Shown here piece after piece: positions 8,561 to 16,095 of a stretch of DNA of 40,187 nucleotides. Numbering within the stretch: position 1 is the first letter of the stretch; every line of letters begins with the position of its first letter. The notes below the pieces were generated by a model that was given only the letters and a program-made list of their open reading frames with translations, did not search any database and was not told the DNA's origin. The position numbers were made by a program, and so were the translations under genes. This DNA comes from Methylobacterium fujisawaense (GTDB taxonomy: Bacteria; Pseudomonadota; Alphaproteobacteria; Rhizobiales; Beijerinckiaceae): assembly GCF_014138435.1 (NCBI RefSeq), contig NZ_JACJIM010000014.1, positions 1 through 40,187 on the forward strand. The letters run 5' to 3'.

Positions 8561-9183
8561 CCGCCCCCGCCCGCAAGATCCTGGACGACCTGCGGCGCGC
8601 CCGCGCCCTCGTCATCCACCCCAAGGACGAGGAGGGCGCCGCGCTGCTGGAGCAGCTCCGTCGCCTCGGCTGCGCGGTCTCCCTGGCGTGGCCGCCGCCC
8701 GCCGCCCTGCCCGCCGACATCGACACGCTGTTCATCCAGCTCGACGACGCCCAGGTGATGCACCTGCTGCCGTCGATCGAGGCGCTGGAGCCGGCGGTCA
8801 TCGCCATCGTGGCCTACGAGAGCCCGACCTCCCTGAAGGCGATCGCCGACGTCAACGCCCACGGCGTGCTCAACAAGCCGCTCCACCCGCGGGGCGTGCT
8901 CACCCAGTTCGCCCTGGCCCGCTACCGGCGCGGCTACGAGGGCCGGCTCACCAGCAAGATCAACCGGCTGGAGGAGACCATGAAGGGCCGCCGCACCGTC
9001 GAGAAGGCGGTCCGGCTGCTCGTGGACCTGAACCGGATCGACGAGGACGCCGCCTACAAGATGCTCCGGGACCGGGCCACCGCCGCCCGCGTGCCGATGG
9101 CCAGCGTGGCCGAGAGCGTGGTCTCGGCCCACGAGGCGATGAGCGGTCTCGGCCTGCGCATCGCGTTGGCGGAAAAGACCTGA
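8557..9183 (+). CDS. amiR: AmiR-like antiterminator with ANTAR RNA-binding domain
   Basis: A 208-residue positive regulator. Residues 1-125 resemble a receiver domain that is not phosphorylated; the segments WPPP, VAYESP and HGVLNKPL match AmiR. A coiled coil follows (about 125-150), then a C-terminal ANTAR three-helix domain (about 148-205). AmiR binds leader RNA and blocks intrinsic termination. The GTG start overlaps the amiC stop (GTGA), with GGAGGAGGG upstream in the amiC coding sequence, so the two proteins are translationally coupled, as needed for an AmiC-AmiR complex. The predicted RNA target starts about 60 nt downstream. Confidence 0.92.
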   Translation: MTAPARKILDDLRRARALVIHPKDEEGAALLEQLRRLGCAVSLAWPPPAALPADIDTLFIQLDDAQVMHLLPSIEALEPAVIAIVAYESPTSLKAIADVNAHGVLNKPLHPRGVLTQFALARYRRGYEGRLTSKINRLEETMKGRRTVEKAVRLLVDLNRIDEDAAYKMLRDRATAARVPMASVAESVVSAHEAMSGLGLRIALAEKT

Positions 9184-9210
9184 TCGCAGCAGCCTGCCGC
9201 ATTTATGGTC

Positions 9211-9238
9211 TTGCGGTCCGGTTCGGGGCGCGTATCGT
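9211..9238 (+). promoter_or_regulatory. Possible sigma-70-type promoter for the amide leader RNA
   Basis: TTGCGG (9211-9216) and TATCGT (9233-9238) are 16 bp apart. Transcription would start near 9245, just before the first hairpin of the leader. Neither box is a close consensus match, so the leader could instead be reached by read-through from amiCR. Confidence 0.3.
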
Positions 9239-9245
9239 AGTCTAA

Positions 9246-9278
9246 CCGGGCAAGGTTGCCCCGCAGCAAGATTGCTGC
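9246..9278 (+). ncRNA. Two-hexaloop leader RNA, predicted AmiR (ANTAR) target
   Basis: Two adjacent hairpins with six-base loops. Hairpin 1 pairs GGGC (9248-9251) with GCCC (9258-9261) around the loop AAGGTT; C9246/C9247 and G9263 may extend it with a bulge. Hairpin 2 pairs GCAGC (9263-9267) with GCTGC (9274-9278) around the loop AAGATT. ANTAR target RNAs have paired hexaloops with A at position 1 and G at position 4. Hairpin 1 fits exactly; hairpin 2 has A at position 1 but A at position 4. The pair sits 17 nt before an intrinsic terminator and downstream of amiR, the arrangement expected for AmiR antitermination. Confidence 0.65.
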
Positions 9279-9295
9279 ATGACATCTCGGCTTTG

Positions 9296-9341
9296 AAGCC
9301 TCTGGTTCGCGGATGATCTTGTCCGCGCCCAGGGGCTTTTT
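9296..9341 (+). terminator. Leader terminator upstream of the amide operon
   Basis: The outer stem 9296-9305 pairs with 9329-9338 (AAGCCTCTGG with CCAGGGGCTT, one G-U pair). An inner stem CGCGGA (9308-9313) pairs with TCCGCG (9322-9327). T residues 9337-9341 follow, then GCGTTTT. It lies between the two hexaloop hairpins and the hydrolase start (9358), so it should stop transcription unless AmiR is bound to the leader. Confidence 0.85.
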
Positions 9342-9357
9342 GCGTTTTGGAGCTTTC

Positions 9358-10203
9358 ATGATCCAAGCGAACGGTCCTGCGCGCCCGCCGATACGGGTGT
9401 CGTGCATCCAGTTCGCGCCGGACTTCGGCGCGGTCGACGCGAATCTGGCGCGGGCCTCCGATCTCGTCCGCGCGGCCGCCGCCGCGGGCAGCCGGCTGAT
9501 CGTGCTGCCGGAACTCGCCAGCACCGGCTACGTGTTCGAATCCGCCGCGGAGGCCGCCGCCCTGGCCGAGCCGGTGCCGGAGGGCCCGACCACCCGGGCC
9601 TGGGCGGCGCTGGCCGCGGAACTCGGCGTGCACATCGTGGCGGGGATCGCCGAATCCGCCTGCGACGTCCTCTACAACGCCGCCGTGATCGTCGGGCCGG
9701 AGGGCTATATCGGCACCTACCGCAAGGCGCATCTCTGGGACCAGGAGAACGTGTTCTTCGCCAGGGGCGACCTCGGCTTCCCGGTCTTCGACACGGCGCT
9801 GGGCAAGGTCGGCGTCGCCATCTGCTACGACGGCTGGTTCCCCGAGACCTTCCGGCAGCTGGCGCTCGGCGGCGCCGAGATCGTCTGCATCCCGACCAAC
9901 TGGGTGCCGATGCCCGACCAGCCCGCGGGCGAGGCCGCCATGGCGAACACCCTGCACCGGGCCGCCGCCCACGTGAACGGCCTCTTCATCGCCTGCGCCG
10001 ACCGGGTCGGCACCGAGCGCGGCCAGCCCTTCGAGGGGCAGAGCCTGATCGTCGGCCCCAAGGGCTGGCCACTCGCCGGCCCGGCGAGCCGCGACCGGAC
10101 CGAGACCCTCTCGGCGCTGGTCGATCTCGACGCGGCCGGCCGCAAGGACCTGAACCGGTTCAATTCGCTCCTGCGCGACCGCCGCACCGACATCTACGGC
10201 TGA
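9358..10203 (+). CDS. Nitrilase-superfamily carbon-nitrogen hydrolase
   Basis: A 281-residue hydrolase that cleaves amide or nitrile C-N bonds through a cysteine thioester. The catalytic set is intact: Glu52 in VLPELASTGY, Lys123 in TYRKAHLWDQE and Cys157 in AICYDGWFPE. It is shorter than aliphatic amidase AmiE (about 346 residues), so it belongs to another branch, such as the carbamoylputrescine/omega-amidase types. The ATG at 9358 has GGAG at 9349-9352; an in-frame ATG at 9313 lies inside the leader terminator and is not the start. As the first gene after the AmiR-type leader, it is probably induced by amides. The exact substrate is unknown. Confidence 0.88.
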   Translation: MIQANGPARPPIRVSCIQFAPDFGAVDANLARASDLVRAAAAAGSRLIVLPELASTGYVFESAAEAAALAEPVPEGPTTRAWAALAAELGVHIVAGIAESACDVLYNAAVIVGPEGYIGTYRKAHLWDQENVFFARGDLGFPVFDTALGKVGVAICYDGWFPETFRQLALGGAEIVCIPTNWVPMPDQPAGEAAMANTLHRAAAHVNGLFIACADRVGTERGQPFEGQSLIVGPKGWPLAGPASRDRTETLSALVDLDAAGRKDLNRFNSLLRDRRTDIYG

Positions 10204-10247
10204 GCCGAGATCCGTAACCCTTCCCGTCCGTCCCAAGGAGTTCGTTC

Positions 10248-11402
10248 ATGGTGAAATGGTCCCTCGCCGGCGCCGCGGCGCTCGCCCTCGCCGCCACGGC
10301 CGCGCAGGCCGCCGACGGCAAGCCGATCGTCATCGGCATCCCGATCGGCCTGTCGGGCGCCAACAGCGTCGTCGCCCCCTCGGTGGTGCAGTCGGCCGAA
10401 CTCGCCGTGGAGGAGATCAACGCCAAGGGCGGCGTGCTCGGCCGCAAGCTCGTCCTCGAGGTCGCCGACGACGCCTCCGGGGCGGCCGGCGCCCAGAAGG
10501 CCTTCGACAGCCTGATCTACCAGAAGAAGGTCGACGTCCTGATCTCCATGGAGACGAGCGCGGCGCGCAATGCCGGCCTGCCCGCCGTCACCAAGGGGAA
10601 GGTGCCGTACATCTACACCTCGTTCTACGAGGGCCATTCCTGCAACAAGAACATGTTCGTGGACGCCTGGGTGCCGGAGCAGCAGGTTCCGCCGGTGGTG
10701 GACGCCTTCAAGGCGCAGGGTGCCAAGACCTACTTCCTGATCGGCAGCGACTACGCCTTCGGCCGCGGCATGCTGGGCTTCGCCAAGAGCTACGTCGAGA
10801 AGACCGGCGGCAAGGTTCTCGGCGAGGAATACCTGCCGATGGACGGCAGCGACTGGACCGCGATCATCTCCAAGCTGAAGGAGGCCAAGCCCGACGCGCT
10901 GATCACCTCGACGGCGGGCGGCGCGCCGAACGTGACGCTGACCAAGCAGCTGCGCGGCGCCGGCGTGACGCTGCCCTTCGCCAACCTCGCGCTGGACGAG
11001 GGCACCGCCAAGAGCATGGGCGCGGACGCCGAGGGCGTCTACCTCTCGGCCTCCTACGTCACCGGGATCGACAGCGCGGAGAACAAGGCGTTCCTGGCGG
11101 CGATGCAGAAGAAGTTCGGCGCCGAGCTGCGCACCCCGAACGACCTCTCGGTGCCGGAATACGAGGCGATCTACCTCTACAAGGCCGCGGTCGAGAAGGC
11201 GGGCGGGACCGAGACCGCCAAGGTGCTGGAGGCGCTGCCGACGGTAAGCTTCACCGGGCCGCGGGGCACGATCACCATGAGCAAGCAGCACCACGCGCCG
11301 CTGACCATGTATCTCGGCCAGATCCAGAAGGACGGCACCGTGAAGGTCGCCGGCACCTTCAAGGACGTCGATCCCGGCGAGCAGTGCCCGAAGCTGCAAT
11401 GA
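10248..11402 (+). CDS. ABC importer periplasmic binding protein, amide/urea/branched-chain type
   Basis: A 384-residue solute-binding protein with a clear signal peptide (a hydrophobic stretch after MVKW, likely cut after AATAAQA) followed by KPIVIGIPIGLSG. It belongs to the Leu/Ile/Val-type binding family, which includes amide and urea receptors (FmdD, UrtA). It shares motifs with the cytoplasmic sensor encoded at 7406, such as EEINAKGGVLGRKL and IGSDYAFGRGM, so sensor and receptor may bind related ligands. AAGGAG lies 8 nt before the ATG. The permease genes begin 365 nt later, beyond a palindromic repeat. Confidence 0.9.
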   Translation: MVKWSLAGAAALALAATAAQAADGKPIVIGIPIGLSGANSVVAPSVVQSAELAVEEINAKGGVLGRKLVLEVADDASGAAGAQKAFDSLIYQKKVDVLISMETSAARNAGLPAVTKGKVPYIYTSFYEGHSCNKNMFVDAWVPEQQVPPVVDAFKAQGAKTYFLIGSDYAFGRGMLGFAKSYVEKTGGKVLGEEYLPMDGSDWTAIISKLKEAKPDALITSTAGGAPNVTLTKQLRGAGVTLPFANLALDEGTAKSMGADAEGVYLSASYVTGIDSAENKAFLAAMQKKFGAELRTPNDLSVPEYEAIYLYKAAVEKAGGTETAKVLEALPTVSFTGPRGTITMSKQHHAPLTMYLGQIQKDGTVKVAGTFKDVDPGEQCPKLQ

Positions 11403-11495
11403 GGGGCGGGGCGCGACGCCTCCCTCTCCCCGCCCGGCGACGATGGCCGCCCGTCCGAGGCGGACACCGACGCCGCTGAACGAGCGCGACGCGCG

Positions 11496-11665
11496 CCCTC
11501 TCCCGTGCGGGAGAGGGTTGGGGTGAGGGATCGGAGGTTTCGGGATCGCGCGCCCCATCGCCGCGCGGTCAAGGTCGAGACTCTCTCGGAGAGGCCGCAT
11601 CCCTCACCCTGTCCCTCTCCCGCACGGGAGAGGGGACCCGCGCCCGATCCTGAATCCGCGTTGCC
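11496..11665. repeat. 170-bp dispersed intergenic repeat, copy 1
   Basis: This fills much of the 365-nt gap (11403-11767) between binding-protein and permease genes. It is bounded by two inverted 34-nt arms (11496-11529 and 11601-11634). Each arm holds a near-perfect palindrome, CCCTCTCCCG then CGGGAGAGGG, plus GGTGAGGG or CCCTCACC. The tail ends in CCGCGTTGCC. A second copy of the same length and orientation lies at 18507-18676, roughly 80-85% identical by eye. The rest of the gap shows no gene. The folded RNA could protect the upstream transcript end or slow transcription into the permease genes. Confidence 0.85.
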
Positions 11666-11767
11666 AAAGCAGATGCGTGGATCGGCAGGCCCGCACAGGG
11701 GCGCTCATTGCGCCGGGCCTCTGCCGCTTCCGCCTCGTGATGACGGTCCTTCAACCGGAACTCCCCG

Positions 11768-12601
11768 ATGCTGCTCACCCTCGACATCCTGACCACCGCG
11801 GCGATCCTGTTCATCGTCTCGATCGGCCTCCTGGCGATCTTCGGCGTGCTCAAGATCATCAACTTCGCCCACGGGGCGTGGCTGACGGTCGGCGCCTATT
11901 GCGCGGTGGTGACCGCCAAGCTCGGGCTCAATCCCTGGCTGGCGCTGCCGTTGGCCTTCGCGGTCGGCGCGGCGCTCGGCGGTCTCGCCGAGCACTTCAT
12001 CATCCGCCCGCTCTACCGGCGGCCGCTCGACGCGATCCTGGCCACCTGGGGGCTCGGCATCGTGGTCGGGCAGCTCATCACCCTGGCCTTCGGCCGGGAC
12101 GTCCAGCTCACCCCGAACCTGCTGGCGGGCACCGTCGAGATCCTCGGCGTCGACTATTCCGCCTACCGCCTCGTGGCTCTGGGCATCGCGCTGGCGATCG
12201 GCACCCTGTTCGCGCTGACGATCGAGCGGACCCGGCTCGGGCTCTCGGCCCGGGCGGTGATCATGAACGAGACCCTGGCGCGCAGCCTCGGCATCGACAC
12301 GGGGCGCGTGCGCCTCGTCGTGTTCATGATCGGCGCGGGGTTCGCGGCGCTCGCCGGCGTCCTGCTGACGCCGCTCACCAGCGTCGACCCGAACATGGGC
12401 GTCGCCTGGCTGATCGGCGCCTTCATGCTGGTGATGGTCGCCGACGCCTCGTACCTGGCGCTCGCGGCGGCCTGCCTCGTCTTCGGGGCCGCGCAGGTCC
12501 TGATCAGCACCTTCGTGAGCCCGATCCTCGGCAGCATCGCCATCGCGGTGCTCGCCGCCCTCGTGCTGCGGATCAGCCCGAAAGGTTTCTCCCGTGCTTG
12601 A
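11768..12601 (+). CDS. ABC importer permease, LivH/UrtB type
   Basis: A 277-residue integral membrane protein with about eight hydrophobic helices. Family features include the N-terminal LFIVSIGLLAIFGVLKIINF, the GAWLTVGAYCA segment and the EAA-like stretch ARAVIMNETLARSLGID (about 160-176). With the fused permease-ATPase that follows, it would form the channel for the periplasmic receptor at 10248. The downstream GTG start overlaps its stop by 8 bp, indicating translational coupling. Confidence 0.9.
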   Translation: MLLTLDILTTAAILFIVSIGLLAIFGVLKIINFAHGAWLTVGAYCAVVTAKLGLNPWLALPLAFAVGAALGGLAEHFIIRPLYRRPLDAILATWGLGIVVGQLITLAFGRDVQLTPNLLAGTVEILGVDYSAYRLVALGIALAIGTLFALTIERTRLGLSARAVIMNETLARSLGIDTGRVRLVVFMIGAGFAALAGVLLTPLTSVDPNMGVAWLIGAFMLVMVADASYLALAAACLVFGAAQVLISTFVSPILGSIAIAVLAALVLRISPKGFSRA

Positions 12602-14399
12602 GACCCTGCCCGTCACCGAGCGCGCCGCCGCGGCCCCCCGCCGGCGGCGCCTGTCCCGCGCGGCGCCCGTCGTGGTCGCAATCCTGGCGGCGCTCGCCCT
12701 CTGGATCGCGCCGCTCGTCCTCGACACCTTCGCGGTCAACGTCCTGACCCGGTCGATGATCTACGCGGTGCTGGCCGTCACGGTGGACCTGCTCTGGGGC
12801 TTCGCGGGGATCCTGACCTTCGGGCAGGCGGCCTTCTTCGGCGTCGGCGCCTACGCCACCGCGATGATCCTCACCGCCTACGGGGCGACGCCCCTGGGGA
12901 TCGCCGCGGCGGTCGCGGCGGCGCTGGTCGCGCCGGCGCTGCTCGGCCTCGCGGTCGGCTGGCTGTCCTTCTACCACCGCTCGACCCCGCTCTACGCCTC
13001 GGTGATCTCGCTGGTCGTCCCGATCGTCGTGGTGCAGCTGATCTACGCGGGCGGCGAATGGACCGGCTCCAGCAGCGGCCTCGTCGGATTCGACGTGCTG
13101 CCGTTCGAGAGCGAGGGCTATTTCCGCCTCGCGGCCCTGTTCCTGATCGTCGTCACCCTGGCGGCCTGGATCCTGGTCCGGGCCGATGCGGGCCGCGCCC
13201 TCGTGGCGCTGCGGGACAACGAGGCGCGCTGCGCCTATCTCGGCCTCAACCCGCGGCGCCTGCAGATCCGGCTGACCGCGGCTCTGGCCGCCGTCGCGGG
13301 GATCGCGGGCTTCCTGTTCGCCAACGCCTCGGGCGTGGTCGCGCCCGAGAATGCCGGCTTCCTGTTCGGCACCGAGCTGGTGATCTGGGTGGCGCTCGGC
13401 GGCCGCGGCACGCTGCTCGGCCCGGTGCTCGGCACCATCGCCATCGACTACCTCGCGGCGAACCTGTCCGGCGACCTGCCGTTCCTCTGGCAGCTCCTCC
13501 TGGGCACGGCCTTCGTGGCCATCATCATCCTGCTGCCGGGCGGCCTCGCCGACCTCGTCGGACGCCTCTGGCGGGCGCTGCCGGCGGGCCGGCGGGAACC
13601 CGCGCCGCCGCGCCTCGTCGCGCGGGCGGCCGATCCGGATGCGGCCGCCTCCGCGACCCCCATCCTCACGGTCGAGAACCTCGCCAAGGCCTACGGTGCC
13701 CTGACGGTGCTGGAGGGCATCGACCTGGAGATCCGGGCGGGCGAGCTCGTCAGCCTCGTCGGGCCCAACGGCGCCGGCAAGACCACGCTGATGCGCTGCC
13801 TCAGCGACGGCACCGAGCCCTTCACGGGGGCGATCGCCATCGGCGGCACCCCGATCACCGGGCTGACGCCGAACCGCATCGTCGGCCTCGGGGTCGGGCG
13901 CAAGTTCCAGGTGGCGAGCGTGTTCGAGAGCCTGTCGGTGGCCGATTGCCTCCGGCTCGCCCGGGCATCCCATGACGGCCTGAGCCCGGTCGGGCAGGCG
14001 GAGACGCTGGGCCTGCCGCAGGCGGCCCTCGACGTCCTGCGCATGACCGGCCTCGACCGCCTGCTGACCCGGCCGACCCGCCTCCTGTCCCACGGCCAGA
14101 AGCAGGCGCTCGAACTCGCCATGGTGGTGGCGCTGGAGCCGCGGCTGATCCTGCTGGACGAGCCCACCGCCGGCCTGACCAAGGCCGAGCGCACCACCAT
14201 CGGGACCGTGCTCAAGGCGCTCACCGCCGGGGGAAGGATCGCCGCCGTGCTGGTCGAGCACGACCTCGACTTCGTGCGCGAGATCTCGTCGCGGATCGTG
14301 GTGCTGCACCAGGGCCGCCTCGTCCTCGACGGCACGGTGGAGGACGTCGTCGGCTCCGAGCTGGTCCGGACCATCTATTCGGGAGGTGCCCATGGCTGA
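12594..14399 (+). CDS. Fused ABC importer permease and ATPase (LivM-LivG type)
   Basis: A 601-residue fusion of two subunits that are often separate. Residues 25-325 are the second permease of the branched-chain family: TVDLLWGFAGILTFGQAAFF, and RADAGRALVALRDNEARCAYLG as the coupling loop. Residues 355-600 are an ABC ATPase: Walker A GPNGAGKT (390-397), signature LSHGQKQ (498-504), Walker B LILLDEP (518-524), and the switch histidine in LVEHDLDF. The start is GTG overlapping the previous gene. The signature reads LSHGQ instead of LSGGQ, a variant common in LivG-like ATPases. The next gene supplies the second ATPase. Confidence 0.92.
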   Translation: MLETLPVTERAAAAPRRRRLSRAAPVVVAILAALALWIAPLVLDTFAVNVLTRSMIYAVLAVTVDLLWGFAGILTFGQAAFFGVGAYATAMILTAYGATPLGIAAAVAAALVAPALLGLAVGWLSFYHRSTPLYASVISLVVPIVVVQLIYAGGEWTGSSSGLVGFDVLPFESEGYFRLAALFLIVVTLAAWILVRADAGRALVALRDNEARCAYLGLNPRRLQIRLTAALAAVAGIAGFLFANASGVVAPENAGFLFGTELVIWVALGGRGTLLGPVLGTIAIDYLAANLSGDLPFLWQLLLGTAFVAIIILLPGGLADLVGRLWRALPAGRREPAPPRLVARAADPDAAASATPILTVENLAKAYGALTVLEGIDLEIRAGELVSLVGPNGAGKTTLMRCLSDGTEPFTGAIAIGGTPITGLTPNRIVGLGVGRKFQVASVFESLSVADCLRLARASHDGLSPVGQAETLGLPQAALDVLRMTGLDRLLTRPTRLLSHGQKQALELAMVVALEPRLILLDEPTAGLTKAERTTIGTVLKALTAGGRIAAVLVEHDLDFVREISSRIVVLHQGRLVLDGTVEDVVGSELVRTIYSGGAHG

Positions 14400-15147
14400 G
14401 GCAGCGGGTGAGGCAGCGGCTGAGGCAGTGCGGCGGAGCGAGCCGGCGGACGCCGCCCTCGCCCTGGAGGGGGTGTCGAGCGGCTACGGAGCGGTATCGA
14501 TCGTGAAGGGCGTGTCCCTGTCGGTGGCGGCGGGGGAGATCGTGGCGCTGCTGGGCAAGAACGGCATGGGCAAGACCACGCTGCTCAAGACCATCCTGGG
14601 CATGGTCGCCCTGCGGGGCGGCGCGATCACCGTCGGGGGACAGGCGCTCGCCGGCCTGTCGCCCGCCCGGCTCGTGGCGCTCGGCGTCGGCTACGCGCCG
14701 CAGGAGCAGCCCCTGTTCCAGGACCTGTCGATCCGCGACAACCTGCGCCTCGCGGTCCCCTCCGACCGGATGCTGCCGGAGGCGCTGGAGCGGCTGTTCG
14801 GCCATTTCCCGTTCCTGAAGGACCGGCTGGCCCAGCGGGCCGGCACCCTCTCGGGGGGCGAGCAGAAGATGCTGATCCTCGGCCGCGCCCTGATGCTGCG
14901 CCCGCGCCTGCTCCTCATCGACGAGATCTCCGAGGGCGTGCAGCCCTCCATGGTCGAGCGCCTGCGCGGCGTGCTCGACGCCGAGCGGGCGGCGGGCGTG
15001 TCGATGCTGGTGGTGGAGCAGCACGTCGCCTTCGCGCTGGCCCTGGCCGACCGCTACGCCGTCCTCAAGCTCGGCGAGATCGTCGACAGCGGGCCGGCCG
15101 GGGCGCCGGACGCGCAGGCGCGCGTCATCGGCCATCTGGCGGTGTGA
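14392..15147 (+). CDS. ABC importer ATPase, LivF/UrtE type
   Basis: A 251-residue ATPase of the importer that starts at 10248. Walker A is GKNGMGKT (55-62), the form with K-N-G-M seen in LivF and UrtE proteins. The signature is LSGGEQK and Walker B is LLLIDEISEG. The first 20 residues are an alanine/glutamate-rich extension. The ATG at 14392 is preceded by GGGAGG at 14381-14386 and overlaps the upstream gene by 8 bp. DUF1028 and amidase genes follow in the same operon. Confidence 0.92.
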   Translation: MAEAAGEAAAEAVRRSEPADAALALEGVSSGYGAVSIVKGVSLSVAAGEIVALLGKNGMGKTTLLKTILGMVALRGGAITVGGQALAGLSPARLVALGVGYAPQEQPLFQDLSIRDNLRLAVPSDRMLPEALERLFGHFPFLKDRLAQRAGTLSGGEQKMLILGRALMLRPRLLLIDEISEGVQPSMVERLRGVLDAERAAGVSMLVVEQHVAFALALADRYAVLKLGEIVDSGPAGAPDAQARVIGHLAV

Positions 15148-15150
15148 GCC

Positions 15151-16095
15151 ATGAGCGAACTCAACACCTTCTCGATCGCCGCCCGCTGCCCGCGGACCGG
15201 GCAGCTCGGCGTCGCGGTGGCGAGCGCCGTCCCGGCGGTGGGCGGGCTCTGCCCCTACATCCGCGCCGGGATCGGGGCCGTCACCACCCAGTCCTGGGTG
15301 AACCCCTACCTCGCCGCCCGCATCCTCGACGGCCTGGCCGGCGGGCAGGGCCCCGACGCCGCCCTGGCGGCGGCGCTCGCCACCGACGACCGGCCGGACC
15401 TGCGCCAGCTCGGCCTCGTCGATGCGCGCGGGACCGGCGCGGCCTGGACCGGCGCCGGCTGTACTCAGGCCGCCGGACACCGCACCGGGGCCGGCTACGC
15501 CGTGCAGGGCAACATGCTGGCCGGGACCGGCGTGATCGACGCCATGGCGGAGGCCTTCGCGGGGAGCGCGGCCTGCGACCTCGACGAGCGGCTCATGCGG
15601 GCGCTGGAGGCCGGCGATGCGGCCGGCGGCGACAAGCGCGGCAAGCAATCGGCGGCCCTCAGGATCGTCGCCGGCGAGGATTACCCGCTCCTCGACCTGC
15701 GGGTCGACGAGCACGCCGAGCCCGTCGCCGAGCTGCGCCGCGTCCTCGCGATCGCCCGGCGGCAGCTCGTGCCGTTCGTGGCCGGCATGCCCCGGAAGCA
15801 CGGCCCGGCCGGCGCCCTGCCGGACGACGTCGTGGCGATGCTCCTGAAAGCGCCCGCTGAGCGGCCGGGCGCTGCGGCCGATGGCGGGGCCGCCGATGCG
15901 CCCGATCTCCTGCGCGACGTCATCGGCCTGCGCCAGGAGCCCGGGCGGGTCGCGCACCTGCTGACGCAGTTCGCGCCGGTGCTCGCCGAGATCGCCCGGC
16001 TCCGCGACCTCGACCTCGCGGACATCCATCCGCCGGTCGTCTTCGATCCGACCTTGCCGTACCGCCGGGGGCCCCATGACGACCGCCGTGACTGA
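15151..16095 (+). CDS. DUF1028-family protein
   Basis: A 314-residue protein of the DUF1028 family, whose known structures have an Ntn-hydrolase-like fold but no settled function (established knowledge, from memory). Diagnostic stretches are FSIAARCPRTGQLGVAVAS near the N-terminus, AVTTQSWVNPYLAARILDGL and GYAVQGNMLAGTGVIDAM. It begins 3 nt after the ATPase stop and overlaps the amidase start by 20 bp, so it is tightly bound to the amide operon. That placement suggests it processes an amide or peptide-like substrate or intermediate. The C-terminus (from about residue 215) has an extra alanine-rich helical segment. Confidence 0.85.
   Translation: MSELNTFSIAARCPRTGQLGVAVASAVPAVGGLCPYIRAGIGAVTTQSWVNPYLAARILDGLAGGQGPDAALAAALATDDRPDLRQLGLVDARGTGAAWTGAGCTQAAGHRTGAGYAVQGNMLAGTGVIDAMAEAFAGSAACDLDERLMRALEAGDAAGGDKRGKQSAALRIVAGEDYPLLDLRVDEHAEPVAELRRVLAIARRQLVPFVAGMPRKHGPAGALPDDVVAMLLKAPAERPGAAADGGAADAPDLLRDVIGLRQEPGRVAHLLTQFAPVLAEIARLRDLDLADIHPPVVFDPTLPYRRGPHDDRRD

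Noticed and set aside
9313..9357. Upstream in-frame start for the nitrilase-superfamily gene
   Set aside because: It lies inside the terminator hairpin of the leader; the ATG at 9358 has GGAG at good spacing and gives the normal N-terminus.
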